Shown: positions 25,877 through 35,289, numbered from the stretch's first letter. The stretch: DNA of 64,000 nucleotides from Mesoterricola sediminis (GCF_030295425.1 NZ_AP027081.1:1054001-1118000), one strand, 5' to 3'. The notes: generated from the letters alone by a model not told the origin. Made by a program: numbers and translations.

Positions 25877-27679
25877 ATGCGCGCTTGCCCGTTCATCCTC
25901 CCTCTGGTCGCCTCCCTGGCTTTGGGGGCCGTCGGCGTTGACGACGTCCCGGCCACCACGGTCGTGGTCTCGGCCACCCTGGCCCCCGGCACCCTGGCGG
26001 AGATCAACCGGGAGGTCCTGGTCCTGGACGCGGAGACGATCCGGGCCATGCCGGTCCGGACCCTGGCGGACGCCCTGGCCCTGGCGGCCACGGTGGACCT
26101 GCAGTCCCGGGTGCCCGGAGGCCTGTTCGGGGATCTGCGCATGCGGGGCACCTCCTTCGCCGGCGTCCTCGTCTGCGTGGACGGCGTCCGCTGGAACGAC
26201 CCCCAGACGGCCCACTTCAACCTGGAGATCCCGGTCCCCCTGGAGCTGGTGGAGCGCATCGAGGTCATGACGGGCAGCCAGTGCACGTTCTTCGGGGCCG
26301 ACGCGGTGGGCGGGGTCGTGAACATCATCACCCGCAGGCCGGATGGACGCGCCTCGGCCCGGGTGGAGGGGGGCAGCTTCGGCAGCCACGCCGCCTCGGC
26401 CCTGGTGGAGGGCCGCCAGGGACCCTGGCGGGGCCGGGCCTGGGCCGGGTACGGCCATTCGGACGGGTTCGCCCCGGACCGGGACGGCAGCCTCGTCCAG
26501 GCCGGCCTCGAGGCGGAGCGGGAGCTCCCCCAGGGCCGGGCCCGGGCCCTCTACGCCTACCAGGACAGCCGCTTCGGGGCGCAGGGCTTCTACGGGGCCT
26601 ACCCCTCCTGGGAATCCACGGCCAGCCACGCCCTCCTGCTCTCGGCCGTGCTGGACCAGGGGGGCTTCGCGGAGCACGCGACCCGGGTGGACGCGGCCTG
26701 GCGCCGCCACGACGACAACTTCGTCCTCTACCGGGACCGGCCCGCCCTCTACCAGAACCTGCACCGGGACGACACCTGGCAGGTGAAGGCGGTCTCGGTG
26801 CTGCACCGGGGCGGGGGGGCCACCTTCACCGCCGCCCTGGAGGCGGGCCGGGACACCCTGGCCAGCGCCCGCCTCGGCCACCACCAGGTGGACCGCGGGG
26901 CCGCGGGGCTGGAGTGGCTCCAGGACCTGGGCGCGGGCCTCACCTTCCAGGCGGGGCTCCGGGGGGACCACAGCTCCGCCTGGGGCGGGGTCCTCACGCC
27001 CACCGCGGGCCTCGCCTGGAACGCCACCCGGGACCTCAAGCTGCGGGCCGCCTGGGGCAAGGCCTTCCGGGCCCCCTCCTTCACGGAGCTGTACTACGCC
27101 TCCCCCGCCCAGGTGGGGAACCAGGACCTGCGCCCCGAGCGCGCCGAGTCGGTGGAGGCCGGCGCGGACTGGTACGGCCCCGGCGGCACGACCCTGGGCC
27201 TCACCCTCTTCCACCGGCGGGACCGGGCGCAGATCGACTGGGTCCGCGCCACCGCCGCGGAACCCTGGCGGGCCGACAACATCGGCACGGTCACGGTGCG
27301 GGGCCTCTCCGCCAGCGCCGCCGCGCGCCCCTGGCCCTGGCTGCGCTGCACGGCCGGGATGACCCTCCTGGACGAGAGCCTGCCGCCGGCCTCGTACGCC
27401 TCCCGCTACGCCCCCGACTGGGTCCGCCTCCAGGCCAGCCTCACAGCGGACGCCGATCTGGGATCCGCGACGCGCCTGGCCCTGGCCTGGGTCCACAAGC
27501 GCCCCGGCCAGGGTGGCCCGCAGCCCAGCCTCCTGGCCCTCCGCCTCACCCGCCGCCTCGGCCCCCTCGAGGTCCAGCTGCGGGCCGAGAACCTGCTGGA
27601 CCGGCGCGTCCAGGAGATCCCCGGCGTGGACGTCCCCGGCCGCGCCGCCTACCTCGCCCTCGCGTGGCGCCGGAACTGA
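25877..27679 (+). CDS. TonB-dependent outer-membrane receptor (BtuB-like size)
   Basis: 600 residues. After a signal peptide, a likely TonB box (TTVVVSAT, residues 27-34) leads into a plug domain with FGDLRMRGTSFAGVLVCVDG and FFGADAVGGVVNIIT. A 22-strand barrel follows, ending in YLALAWRRN. Length and plug sequence resemble BtuB-type receptors for cobalamin or similar chelates, but no cobalamin riboswitch precedes it and the substrate cannot be assigned. It may be co-transcribed with the MacB-type ATPase. Its 3' end is 19 bases from the left end of an IS element. Confidence 0.92.
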   Translation: MRACPFILPLVASLALGAVGVDDVPATTVVVSATLAPGTLAEINREVLVLDAETIRAMPVRTLADALALAATVDLQSRVPGGLFGDLRMRGTSFAGVLVCVDGVRWNDPQTAHFNLEIPVPLELVERIEVMTGSQCTFFGADAVGGVVNIITRRPDGRASARVEGGSFGSHAASALVEGRQGPWRGRAWAGYGHSDGFAPDRDGSLVQAGLEAERELPQGRARALYAYQDSRFGAQGFYGAYPSWESTASHALLLSAVLDQGGFAEHATRVDAAWRRHDDNFVLYRDRPALYQNLHRDDTWQVKAVSVLHRGGGATFTAALEAGRDTLASARLGHHQVDRGAAGLEWLQDLGAGLTFQAGLRGDHSSAWGGVLTPTAGLAWNATRDLKLRAAWGKAFRAPSFTELYYASPAQVGNQDLRPERAESVEAGADWYGPGGTTLGLTLFHRRDRAQIDWVRATAAEPWRADNIGTVTVRGLSASAAARPWPWLRCTAGMTLLDESLPPASYASRYAPDWVRLQASLTADADLGSATRLALAWVHKRPGQGGPQPSLLALRLTRRLGPLEVQLRAENLLDRRVQEIPGVDVPGRAAYLALAWRRN

Positions 27680-27790
27680 AGCGGCCAACGCAGGATGTCT
27701 AGGCTGTGTTCGGAATCTATAGATTAGATAAATAGTTAACTTGTACTCATACGTAAAGGCTCGTACACCACGAATTTTCCTGGGGTAACG

Positions 27791-28545
27791 ATGCCGAGAC
27801 GTTTCCTGACCGATGCCATGTGGGCAAAGCTTGAACCGCTCCTTCCGCCAGAGCGTGGAGGGATGGGGCGATCCCGTCACCCCAACCGTCCCATGGTGGA
27901 GGCGATCCTGTGGAGGCACAGGACTGGGGCGCCGTGGAGGGACCTGCCGGAGGAATTTGGACCTTGGACAAGCGTGTACACGCGATTTGAGGCCTGGACC
28001 AAGCGCGGCGTGTGGCAAAGGATCCTGGAGTTCCTGCGCAAGGAAGCCGACCTGGAGTGGGTCATGCCGGATGGCACCATCCTTCGCGCTCATCAACCTT
28101 CAGCAGGCAAAAGGGGGGGCTCTGGAACCAGGCGCTCGGACGATCTCGGGGTGGATGCTCGACCAAGATCCATTTGATCTGCGATGCCCACGGTAATCCT
28201 TTGGATTTCCTGGTCACTCCGGGGCAAGCCCATGAAAGCCGGTCTGCTGAAGGATTGCTGTGCGGTTGGCAGGCAGAGTACGTGTTCGGAGATCGGGCCT
28301 ACGATGGGAACCCGGTAAGGAAGGCGATCGAGGCCATGGGTGCGACAGCCGTCATCCCACCTCATCCCCGGCGCAAGAATCCGGCGGCCTGGGACTCACA
28401 CCTATACAAGGCCCGCCATGCCATCGAGCATGGGTTCGCCAAGCTCAAACAGTTCAGGGCGCTGGCCACCAGGTTCGACAAAACGGCGCGAAGTTTCTCA
28501 GCCCAGGTGGCTTTGGCCTGCATCGTGATCTGGCTGAGGCTATGA
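27791..28545 (+). CDS. IS5-family transposase, two frames joined by -1 frameshift (copy 1)
   Basis: Frame A (27791-28177) begins MPRRFLTDAMWAKLEPLLPP, the usual IS5/IS427-group start, and carries the first catalytic Asp in MPDGTILRAHQ. Frame B continues to 28545 with the second Asp in VFGDRAYDGNP and the Glu in HAIEHGFAKLKQFRALATRF. The frames join by a -1 slip at AAAAGGGGGGG (28109-28119), giving a 251-residue DDE transposase. Because the same slippery run is kept in both copies, this is programmed frameshifting rather than decay. The element may be active. Confidence 0.9.
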
Positions 28546-28851
28546 GCGGAGGGTGACAAGCGTTCCGGATCCTCATTGATCCTATGAAACGCGGAGGCGC
28601 GGAGGATCTCGCAGAGGGTCGCGGAGGAAAGCGCTCCTGGAACCTGCCCCTGGATATCGAGTGGAGGGGGCTTGTGGGCTTGATCCTTTCTCCGCGAGCC
28701 TCAGCGAGATCCTCCGCGCCTCCGCGTTCCAATAGGATGCTGCGAATGCGCGGCGCCATCAGGCACTGCAGCACAGACTCACTATTCCAGCTCCTCCATG
28801 CTCCGGCACGGATGGGTATTAGCCATTACTATCCTAGATTACGAACACACC
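28546..28851. other. IS tail with degenerate inverted-repeat cassette (copy 1)
   Basis: No gene is present. Two arms of about 45 bases, 28581-28629 and 28685-28736, are imperfect inverted repeats built on GCGGAGGCGCGGAGGATCTC. In copy 2 a broken GxxExxY gene lies between the arms; here 125 bases have been lost between 28677 and 28678. Confidence 0.75.
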
Positions 28852-30699
28852 CTAGCGGGGCGGGAGGTCCAGGACGGGCAGGCTGAGCCAGGTGGCGAGG
28901 CCGGGGCAGCGGTGCACGGTCATGTCCGCGGGGCGGAAGGCTTCCGGCGGGGCCGTGGGAATGGGGACGAAGGTCTGGGGGTTGCGGTCCACGAGGGGGA
29001 ACCAGGAGCCCTGCACCTGCACGACGAGGCGGTGGCCGCGCCGGAAGGTGTGGCAGACGTCGTTGAGGCTGAATTCGAAGGTCTCGGGCCGGCCCGGGAC
29101 GAAGGGCTCGGGAGTCGAGGCGCCGCGGCGGTAGCGGCCGCGGAGGACGTCGCCGCGCACGAGCTGGAGGCAACCCCCGAGCTCGTTGGGCTCGGGCTCC
29201 CAGGGGTCCCCGCCCGGGGCCGGGGCGGCGTAGTCGTCGGGGTAGCCGTCGATGAGCTTGATCACCCAGTCCCCGTCCGTGCCCGTGGTGGAGACGGCCA
29301 GGTGGACCCGGACGGGCCCGGCCACGGTGAGATCGGCCTCCAGGGGCGGGGTGGCGTAGGTGAGCACGTCCGGCCGCCACGCGGCGAAGCGCTGGTCCGC
29401 GGCCATGTAGGCCGGGTCCACGTCCAGCTCCGTCGCGGCGGTGTGGGGGACGGGCCGGGCGGGGTCGCTGGTGAAGGTGTCGGCCCCCGGCGTGCCGGGC
29501 GGGTCGAAGGCGAGGCCGCCGGCCTCCCGCAGGTAGAGGCGGCGCTCCCGGGCGGCGGGGGGCGGCCAGGCCTCGAAGGCGCGCCAGGCATTGCGCCCGG
29601 TCTCGAAGACCCAGGCCCGGGGGAGCCCGGGGTCCGCCTCGCCCTTGAGGTGGTGGAGGAAGAACGGGGCTTCGACGCGGGCCTGGAAGGTGCGGGCCGT
29701 GTCGGACCCGAAATCCAGCTTCCCGAAGCGGCGCCCCGGTGTCCGGTGCCAGCCCCCGTGGGACCAGGGGCCCATGACGAGGGTCCGCGCGCCGGCGCCG
29801 AGGCGGGGGTCCAGGTGCAGGGGCCCGAAGAGGTCCTCCGCGTCGAACCAGCCCCCCACCGTCAGCACGGCCGGGGCGGGGGCGTGGATGCGGGGCCGGA
29901 GGTCCCGGGAGGTCCAGTAGGCGTCCTTGTCGGGGTGGTCCAGGAGGTCCCGCCAGGAGGGGACCTCGCCGCCCAGGAAGGCCGCGTCCGCGCGGGCCAG
30001 GGGCCCCAGCTCCAGGAAGAACCGGTAGCCGTCGCCGTGGGCGGGGCGCAGGTCGGGCCCGCCCTCGAACAGCGTGGTGGGCCCGGGGCGGGGCCGGCCG
30101 AACCCGGTGTGGAACCAGAAGGCCTGGGCCAGGAAGAGGGCCCCGTTGTGGTGATCGTCGTCCCCCTCCCAGAGGTCGACCATGGGGGCCTGGGGGGAGA
30201 CCGCCTTCACCGCGGGATGGGGCGCGGCCAGGGCGCAGGCGGCGTAGAAGGCGGGGTACGAGATGCCCCAGAGTCCCACCCGGCCGTTGTTCCGGGGCAC
30301 GTGGCGGATGAGCCAGTCCACGGTGTCGTAGGCGTCGGTGGCCTCGTCGACGCCGGGGCCGTCCGCGAGGGGCCGGGCCTCCACGAAGGCGCCTCCGCTC
30401 ATCATGCGGCCCCGCACGTCCTGGCGCACGAAGATGAAGCCGCTGCGGGCGAGGGTCTCGGAGGGGCCGAGGGCCTCGGGCCAGGTGTCGGGGCCGTAGG
30501 GGTGGCAGCCGTAGGGCGTGCGCTCCAGGAGGATGGGGAAGGGGCCCTTCCCCGCCCGGGGGGCGTAGATGACCGTGTGGAGCTCGGTGCCGTCCCGCAT
30601 GGGCACGCGGGCCTCCGTCTTGCGGTAGGCGCTCCGGAGCCAGGCCGAGCCCTGGCCGTGCAGGGCCGCGGCCGCCAGGAGGAGGGCGAGGGCCCTCAC
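28852..30699 (-). CDS. Secreted CocE/NonD-type serine hydrolase (peptidase S15-like)
   Basis: 615 residues from a GTG at 30699 that overlaps the upstream homologue's stop by four bases. A signal peptide (RALALLLAAAALHGQG) is followed by an alpha/beta hydrolase domain. Its nucleophile lies in GLWGISYPAFY (Ser147), its acid in the GGWFDAEDLFG region and a His in GPWSHGGW. A C-terminal jelly-roll domain (PepX_C) contains NDVCHTFRRGHRLVVQVQ. The family includes alpha-amino-acid ester hydrolases, cocaine esterase and X-Pro dipeptidyl peptidases; the substrate is unknown. The TAG stop is inside the CTAG at the IS edge, so the insertion left the protein essentially complete. Confidence 0.9.
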   Translation of the reverse strand: MRALALLLAAAALHGQGSAWLRSAYRKTEARVPMRDGTELHTVIYAPRAGKGPFPILLERTPYGCHPYGPDTWPEALGPSETLARSGFIFVRQDVRGRMMSGGAFVEARPLADGPGVDEATDAYDTVDWLIRHVPRNNGRVGLWGISYPAFYAACALAAPHPAVKAVSPQAPMVDLWEGDDDHHNGALFLAQAFWFHTGFGRPRPGPTTLFEGGPDLRPAHGDGYRFFLELGPLARADAAFLGGEVPSWRDLLDHPDKDAYWTSRDLRPRIHAPAPAVLTVGGWFDAEDLFGPLHLDPRLGAGARTLVMGPWSHGGWHRTPGRRFGKLDFGSDTARTFQARVEAPFFLHHLKGEADPGLPRAWVFETGRNAWRAFEAWPPPAARERRLYLREAGGLAFDPPGTPGADTFTSDPARPVPHTAATELDVDPAYMAADQRFAAWRPDVLTYATPPLEADLTVAGPVRVHLAVSTTGTDGDWVIKLIDGYPDDYAAPAPGGDPWEPEPNELGGCLQLVRGDVLRGRYRRGASTPEPFVPGRPETFEFSLNDVCHTFRRGHRLVVQVQGSWFPLVDRNPQTFVPIPTAPPEAFRPADMTVHRCPGLATWLSLPVLDLPPR

Positions 30700-32531
30700 G
30701 GAAGCACCGGCAGCACCAGCCGCGACGGGAAGCCTGGGCCCACGTGCACCCGCAGCTCCGCGGGCCTGAAGTCGCCGGGGACGGCCTTGTAGATGTCGGT
30801 GAAGACCTGGGGATTGCGGTCCATGAGGGGGAACCAGGAGCCCTGCACCTGGACCATGATGCGGTGGCCCTTCCGGAAGGTGTGGCACACGTCGTTGAGG
30901 GCGAAGGCCACCTCGGTGGGCTTGCCGGGCCGGAAGGGCTCGGGGCGCTCCAGGCTGTTCCTGAACTTGCCCCGCATGACCTCGCCGCGCAGGAGCTGCT
31001 GGTAGCCGCCCAGGTTGCGGCCCGCGGGGCGCCCCGCATCGTCGGGCCACACGTCGATCACCTTCACCACCCAGTCGGCGTCGGTGCCCGTCGTACTCAC
31101 GAAGAGCTCCGCCCGGAGGGGGCCCGCCAGGGCCAGGTCCCGCTCCAGGGGCGCCGTGCACCACACGGCCACGTCGGGGCGGCGGGCGGCGAACCGCTGG
31201 TCGGCGGTCATGTAGTCCGCGGCCATGCCGAGGGTGATGCCGTTGTAGTAGGGGACGGGATGGGCCGGATCGCTCCGCCAGGCCACGGTCCCGGCCTCCG
31301 CGGGGGCGGCGAAGCCGAGCCGGCCCCCGGGCTGGAACCACAGTGCCGTGGGGCGGACCTCCGCGGGCGGCCACCGGTCGAAGGCGAGCCAGCGGTTGGT
31401 CCCGGTCTGGAAGACGGTGGCCCGGGGCAGGGCCGGGTCCGGAGCGCCCTTGAGGTGGTGGAGGAAGAAGGGGAGCTCGATGCGGGCCTGGAAGTGCCGG
31501 GAGGTGGCCGAGCCGAAGGGGATGTCGCCCAGGCGGTCCCCGGGGGTGCGGGCCCAGCCCCCGTGGATCCAGGGGCCCATCACCAGGCGATGGTCCGTGG
31601 CGGGGCTCTGGCGCTCCAGGGCCCGGTCCACCTGGAGGCTGCCGAAGAGGTTCTCCGCGTCGAACCAGCCGCCCACCACGAGGACCGCGGGGCGCACGTT
31701 CCGCAGGTGGGGGCGCAGGTCCCGGGCCTTCCAGTAGGCGTCCCGGGTCCCGTGGGCCATGACCTCCTCCCAGAAGGGGATTTCCCCCTTCAGGTACTTG
31801 GCGTCGGCCTGGGGGAGGGGGCCCATGGCCAGGAAGAAGCCGTAGCCGTCCCCGGTCCCGTGCTGGAAGGGCTCGGGCCAGCGGGTCGTGGGACCGGGCC
31901 GGGGCCGGCCGAAGTTGACGATGAAATTGAACAGGTGCGGGAGCCAGAGGGCGCCGTTGCGGTGGAAGTCGTCCCCCTCGAACCAGTCGGCGATGGGCGC
32001 CTGGGGGCTGACGGCGACCATGGCCGGGTGGGCCTGGGCGAGGGCCGCCGCCGCGTAGAAGGCGGGGTAGCTGATGCCCCACTGGCCGACGCGGCCGTTG
32101 TGGCCCTCCACGTGGTCCAGGAGCCAGGCCACCGTGTCCCAGGTGTCGGTGGCCTCGTCGATGCCCGGGGCCCCGTCCAGGCAGGGCGTCAGGTCCACGA
32201 AGGTCCCTTCGCTCATCATCCGGCCGCGCACGTCCTGGTGCACGAAGATGAAGCCCTCCTGGTCGAAGAGCTCGGACGGGCCGAGGACATCGGGGTAGCC
32301 CTCCGGGCCGTACGGCCCCACCCCGTAGGGGGTGCGCTCCAGGAGGATGGGCAGGGGCCCCCGGGCCTCGACCGGGGTGTAGATGGCGGTGAAGAGGCGC
32401 CGGCCGTCGCGCATGGGCACGAGGACCTCGCGCTTGCGGTAGTGCTCCCGGTTCCAGGCCGCGCCCTGGGCGCCGGCGACGACGGCGGCCAGGGCCAGGA
32501 TGGGCGCCCATGCGCGCCGGAGCCGTGTCAT
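30696..32531 (-). CDS. Secreted CocE/NonD-type serine hydrolase (tandem paralogue)
   Basis: 611 residues from an ATG preceded by GGAGG; a longer in-frame start at 32603 lacks a ribosome site. It has a signal peptide ending near VAGAQG, a hydrolase domain with GQWGISYPAFYA (Ser154), GGWFDAENLFG and GPWIHGGW, and a PepX_C-like domain with NDVCHTFRKGHRIMVQVQ. It is a clear paralogue of the downstream gene, with shared motifs along its full length, indicating tandem duplication. The two are translationally coupled. They may have diverged in substrate preference for peptides, amino-acid esters or beta-lactams. Confidence 0.9.
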   Translation of the reverse strand: MTRLRRAWAPILALAAVVAGAQGAAWNREHYRKREVLVPMRDGRRLFTAIYTPVEARGPLPILLERTPYGVGPYGPEGYPDVLGPSELFDQEGFIFVHQDVRGRMMSEGTFVDLTPCLDGAPGIDEATDTWDTVAWLLDHVEGHNGRVGQWGISYPAFYAAAALAQAHPAMVAVSPQAPIADWFEGDDFHRNGALWLPHLFNFIVNFGRPRPGPTTRWPEPFQHGTGDGYGFFLAMGPLPQADAKYLKGEIPFWEEVMAHGTRDAYWKARDLRPHLRNVRPAVLVVGGWFDAENLFGSLQVDRALERQSPATDHRLVMGPWIHGGWARTPGDRLGDIPFGSATSRHFQARIELPFFLHHLKGAPDPALPRATVFQTGTNRWLAFDRWPPAEVRPTALWFQPGGRLGFAAPAEAGTVAWRSDPAHPVPYYNGITLGMAADYMTADQRFAARRPDVAVWCTAPLERDLALAGPLRAELFVSTTGTDADWVVKVIDVWPDDAGRPAGRNLGGYQQLLRGEVMRGKFRNSLERPEPFRPGKPTEVAFALNDVCHTFRKGHRIMVQVQGSWFPLMDRNPQVFTDIYKAVPGDFRPAELRVHVGPGFPSRLVLPVLP

Positions 32532-32631
32532 GTCGATCCTCCCCCCGGGCCCCGCCACGGGGCGCCTGGTTTCGATGGAACCACCGCCCCCCGGCGCGCG
32601 CAACCCGGGGAGCGGCGATCCGGACGCGGGC

Positions 32632-33516
32632 TCAGCCCTTGGGGGCGGGCTCCTCCTTGGGCGGCACGGGCACCGTGCCCAGGTCCACCTTGGCCCAGAG
32701 GCCCATCACCTGCGGGAGTTCGGGGGCCTCGACCTTGGCGGGATCCCAGCTCCGGTCGACCTTCAGGACGAAGGGATCCTGGGCGGTGGACATCCAGGTG
32801 GGGTCGTCCACGACCACGTAGACGACGTTGGCCATGTCCGCCGGGTTCGTGTAGGTCACCTCGGGGTTGCCGGTGGGGATGACGTTCTGGAGCATGCCGG
32901 GGCCCAGCTGCCCCCAGCGGTTGACCATGGCCAGGCGGAACCAGCCCTCGTTGGGGTGGTGCAGCCGCACGTGGAGCTTCTCCCGGGGCGGCACGACGAA
33001 GGCGTAGGCGCGCCAGCCCGCGGGGTAGAAGGCCACGCCCTGGATCTCGGGGGCCAGGCCGCCGCTGGTGACGGGGATGAACCCGCGCCGGGCCATGGCC
33101 TGGATCTCCCGTCCGAGGTCCCGGCTCCGCCAGTAGGCCGCGTCGGGGTAGTGGGGCCCCCGGACGGTGGCGCGGGGGATGAACACCTCGTAGCTCCGGG
33201 GGTTCGGGACGGTCAGGGGGCGGGATTCCTTGAAGAACCGGTCGGGAACCGGACGTGCGTCCGGAGGGACTGTTCCCAGGCGGCGGAGGGGGCGGGGTCC
33301 GATCCGGTCCGTGGGGCCCGGCCGGGCGGAAGGGGGCGCCGGCCGCGCCGGTCCGGGCTGGATCGCCGGCGGCGGGGGCGGGGCCTGGGAAGGGGTGGCC
33401 GGGCCGCGGTCCCGGCCGGGGTCGCCGCCCCGGGGGTTGTTGCCGGGCGGCACCGGGGCCGCCAGGAGGGCTCCGGCGGCGAAGAGGGCGGTGAGGGTCA
33501 GGGTGGGGTTGGGCAT
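32632..33516 (-). CDS. Secreted protein with Pro-rich linker, function unknown
   Basis: 294 residues; the ATG follows GGGAGG. A signal peptide (LTALFAAGALLAAP) is followed by about 60 residues rich in Pro, Gly and Arg (roughly 22-85), probably a disordered or wall-spanning linker. A folded domain of about 200 residues then contains YWRSRDLGREIQAMARRG and VAFYPAGWRAYAFVVPPREK. I do not recognise the domain. It lies 100 bases upstream of the tandem hydrolase genes in the same direction and may be exported with them. Confidence 0.75.
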   Translation of the reverse strand: MPNPTLTLTALFAAGALLAAPVPPGNNPRGGDPGRDRGPATPSQAPPPPPAIQPGPARPAPPSARPGPTDRIGPRPLRRLGTVPPDARPVPDRFFKESRPLTVPNPRSYEVFIPRATVRGPHYPDAAYWRSRDLGREIQAMARRGFIPVTSGGLAPEIQGVAFYPAGWRAYAFVVPPREKLHVRLHHPNEGWFRLAMVNRWGQLGPGMLQNVIPTGNPEVTYTNPADMANVVYVVVDDPTWMSTAQDPFVLKVDRSWDPAKVEAPELPQVMGLWAKVDLGTVPVPPKEEPAPKG

Positions 33517-33644
33517 GGGAACCTCCCTTCACGTTCGGCCCAGGCTTGGGTTATTACCGGCTTGGCCCCATAGATGGCCTCGGCGGGCTGATGGTTGAGG
33601 CCCGCTTGGCGGTATCCTGGGTTTTCGCAGCGTGGAGCCGACTC

Positions 33645-35009
33645 GTGTTTGGAAAGATCCAGCATATCCATTTCGTGGGCATCGGGGGCATCGGGATGTC
33701 CGGCATCGCCGAGGTCCTCGTGAACCTGGGCTACCGGGTGAGCGGGTCCGATCTCCGCGAGAGCGCCGTCACCCAGCGCCTGGAGGGCATGGGGGTCCAG
33801 GTGACCCTCGGGCATGATGCGAAATGCATCGAGCATGCCCAGGTTGTGGTGATTTCCAGCGCCGTGAAGGGGGACAACCCCGAGGTCGCCGCCGCCCGGG
33901 CGGCCAAGATCCCCGTCATCCCCCGGGGCGAGATGCTGGCCGAGCTGATGCGCATGAAGTACGGCATCGCGGTGGCCGGCTCCCACGGGAAGACCACCAC
34001 CACGAGCATGATCGCCCAGGTCCTCAGCCAGGGCGGCATCGACCCCACCATCGTGATCGGCGGCAAGCTGGGGGCCATCGGCAGCAACGCCAAGCTGGGC
34101 CGCGGGCCCTTCCTCGTGGCCGAGGCCGACGAGAGCGACGGCAGCTTCCTTCTCCTGAGCCCGACCATCGGGGTCATCACCAACGTGGACCGGGAGCACC
34201 TGGACCACTACCGGGACCTGGGCGAGATCATGGACGCCTTCGCGGCCTTCGGGAACAAGATCCCCTTCTACGGCTCCGTCTACGTGTGCATGGACGACCC
34301 CAACGTGGCCGCCCTCCGGCCCCGCCTGAAGCGCCAGGTGCGCACCTACGGCACCAACCCCCAGGTGGACCTGCGGGCCACGGACATCCGCATGGACGGC
34401 TGGCGCGCCCACTTCCGCGTGCGGGCCCTGGGCGAGGACCTGGGCGAGTTCTCCATCGGCGTGCCCGGCCACCACATGGTGCTGAACGCCCTGGCCACCA
34501 TCGGCGTGGCCCTGGAGCTGGGCGTCGAGCGCGAGGTGGTGCGGGCCAGCCTGGCCAGCTTCACCGGCGCGGACCGCCGTTTCCAGAAGAAGGGCGAGCG
34601 CGACGGCATCCTCGTCATCGACGACTACGGCCACCACCCCACCGAGATCGCCGCCACCCTGGCCGCGGCCCGGAAGGGCTTCCCCGACCGGCGCATCCTG
34701 GTGGCCTTCCAGCCCCACCGCTACACCCGGACCCAGGCCCTCCTGGAGGAGTTCGGCCGGGCCTTCTTCGACGCGGACGCGGTGCTGGTCACGGACATCT
34801 ACGCCGCCAGCGAGCCCCCGATCCCCGGCCTCACTGGCCGTTCGGTCGTTGACGCCATCCTGGCCCACGGCCAGCGCGAGGCCCGCTACGTGCCGCGGGT
34901 GGAGGACCTGCCCGAGGTCCTCGCCAGCCTGGCCAAGGCGGGCGACCTGATCGTGACCATGGGCGCCGGCACGATCACCACCGTGGGCCCCGCCTTCCTG
35001 TCCAAGTGA
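33645..35009 (+). CDS. murC: UDP-N-acetylmuramate--L-alanine ligase
   Basis: 454 residues from a GTG with GGAG seven bases upstream, which yields the standard MurC start (FGKIQHIHFVGIGGIGMSGI). Earlier in-frame starts at 33546 and 33591 add sequence not seen in the family. The ATP loop is AGSHGKTTTTSM, the ligase centre includes EADESDGSFL and TNVDREHLDHY, and the C-terminal domain has DDYGHHPTEIAATL and FQPHRYTRT. It adds L-Ala to UDP-MurNAc in the cytoplasm, the first step of the peptidoglycan stem peptide. Unusually it is not next to other mur or fts genes in this window. Confidence 0.96.
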   Translation: MFGKIQHIHFVGIGGIGMSGIAEVLVNLGYRVSGSDLRESAVTQRLEGMGVQVTLGHDAKCIEHAQVVVISSAVKGDNPEVAAARAAKIPVIPRGEMLAELMRMKYGIAVAGSHGKTTTTSMIAQVLSQGGIDPTIVIGGKLGAIGSNAKLGRGPFLVAEADESDGSFLLLSPTIGVITNVDREHLDHYRDLGEIMDAFAAFGNKIPFYGSVYVCMDDPNVAALRPRLKRQVRTYGTNPQVDLRATDIRMDGWRAHFRVRALGEDLGEFSIGVPGHHMVLNALATIGVALELGVEREVVRASLASFTGADRRFQKKGERDGILVIDDYGHHPTEIAATLAAARKGFPDRRILVAFQPHRYTRTQALLEEFGRAFFDADAVLVTDIYAASEPPIPGLTGRSVVDAILAHGQREARYVPRVEDLPEVLASLAKAGDLIVTMGAGTITTVGPAFLSK

Positions 35010-35010
35010 A

Positions 35011-35034
35011 AGGGCCCGGCCGGAGCCGGGCCCT
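35011..35034. terminator. Strong hairpin between convergent murC and cytochrome genes
   Basis: AGGGCCCGGC and GCCGGGCCCT are perfect ten-base arms around CGGA, starting two bases after the murC stop. There is no long T-run downstream on the plus strand; on the minus strand TTT follows. Probably a bidirectional terminator. Confidence 0.7.
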
Positions 35035-35052
35035 CCCTTCCGCGGGGGCGGA

Positions 35053-35289
35053 CTACTTCTTGATGTGGGCGGCCACGGCCTGGAAGTCGGGCTCGCCGTT
35101 CTTCATGTGGGCCTTGGAGAAGGTGCCGACCTCGTTGAGGTCCTTCTTGCCCATGGCGGTGTGGCAGGTGGTGCACTTGGCGTCGGCCACGCCGGCGGCC
35201 TTCAGCTTGCCGAGCCAGGGGGCCTTGGCGGACGCGGGGATGGCGGCGACGAACGCGGCGGCGGCGAGGATGAGGAAGGAACGGCGCAT
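35053..35289 (-). CDS. Small periplasmic monoheme c-type cytochrome
   Basis: 78 residues with a signal peptide cut near ASA (residue 21). The mature protein of about 57 residues carries one heme site, CTTCH (AKCTTCHTAMGKKDLN). A Met after the heme site (HTAMG) or in AHMKNG could be the sixth ligand. Such minimal cytochromes shuttle electrons between the inner membrane and outer-membrane or periplasmic reductases in metal-reducing and anaerobic bacteria. The gene stands alone, converging on murC. Confidence 0.88.
   Translation of the reverse strand: MRRSFLILAAAAFVAAIPASAKAPWLGKLKAAGVADAKCTTCHTAMGKKDLNEVGTFSKAHMKNGEPDFQAVAAHIKK

Larger units (their letters stand above)
27699..28855 (+). mobile_element. 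IS5-family insertion sequence, copy 1 (1157 bp)
   Basis: Both ends carry inverted repeats: left CTAGGCTGTGTTCGGAATCT, right (inverted) CTAGGGTGTGTTCGTAATCT. CTAG at each edge is probably the target duplication, with the element starting at GG. The element is nearly identical to 46035-47316 (I count about seven substitutions) but lacks 125 bases of its tail. It contains a frameshifted transposase and a degenerate inverted-repeat cassette. A+T content is higher than the host. The right edge lies on the stop codon of the CocE-type gene. Confidence 0.92.

Noticed and set aside
27791-28545. Transposase copy 1 interpreted as a frameshifted pseudogene
   Set aside because: The same A4G7 slippery run and frame change are kept in both copies, and the -1 fusion restores a full DDE transposase.
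28852-32511. 1219-residue frame seemingly joining the two CocE-type hydrolases
   Set aside because: Only the second half reads as a hydrolase; the first half is an out-of-frame reading of the upstream paralogue, which has its own frame and a GTGA junction at 30696-30699.
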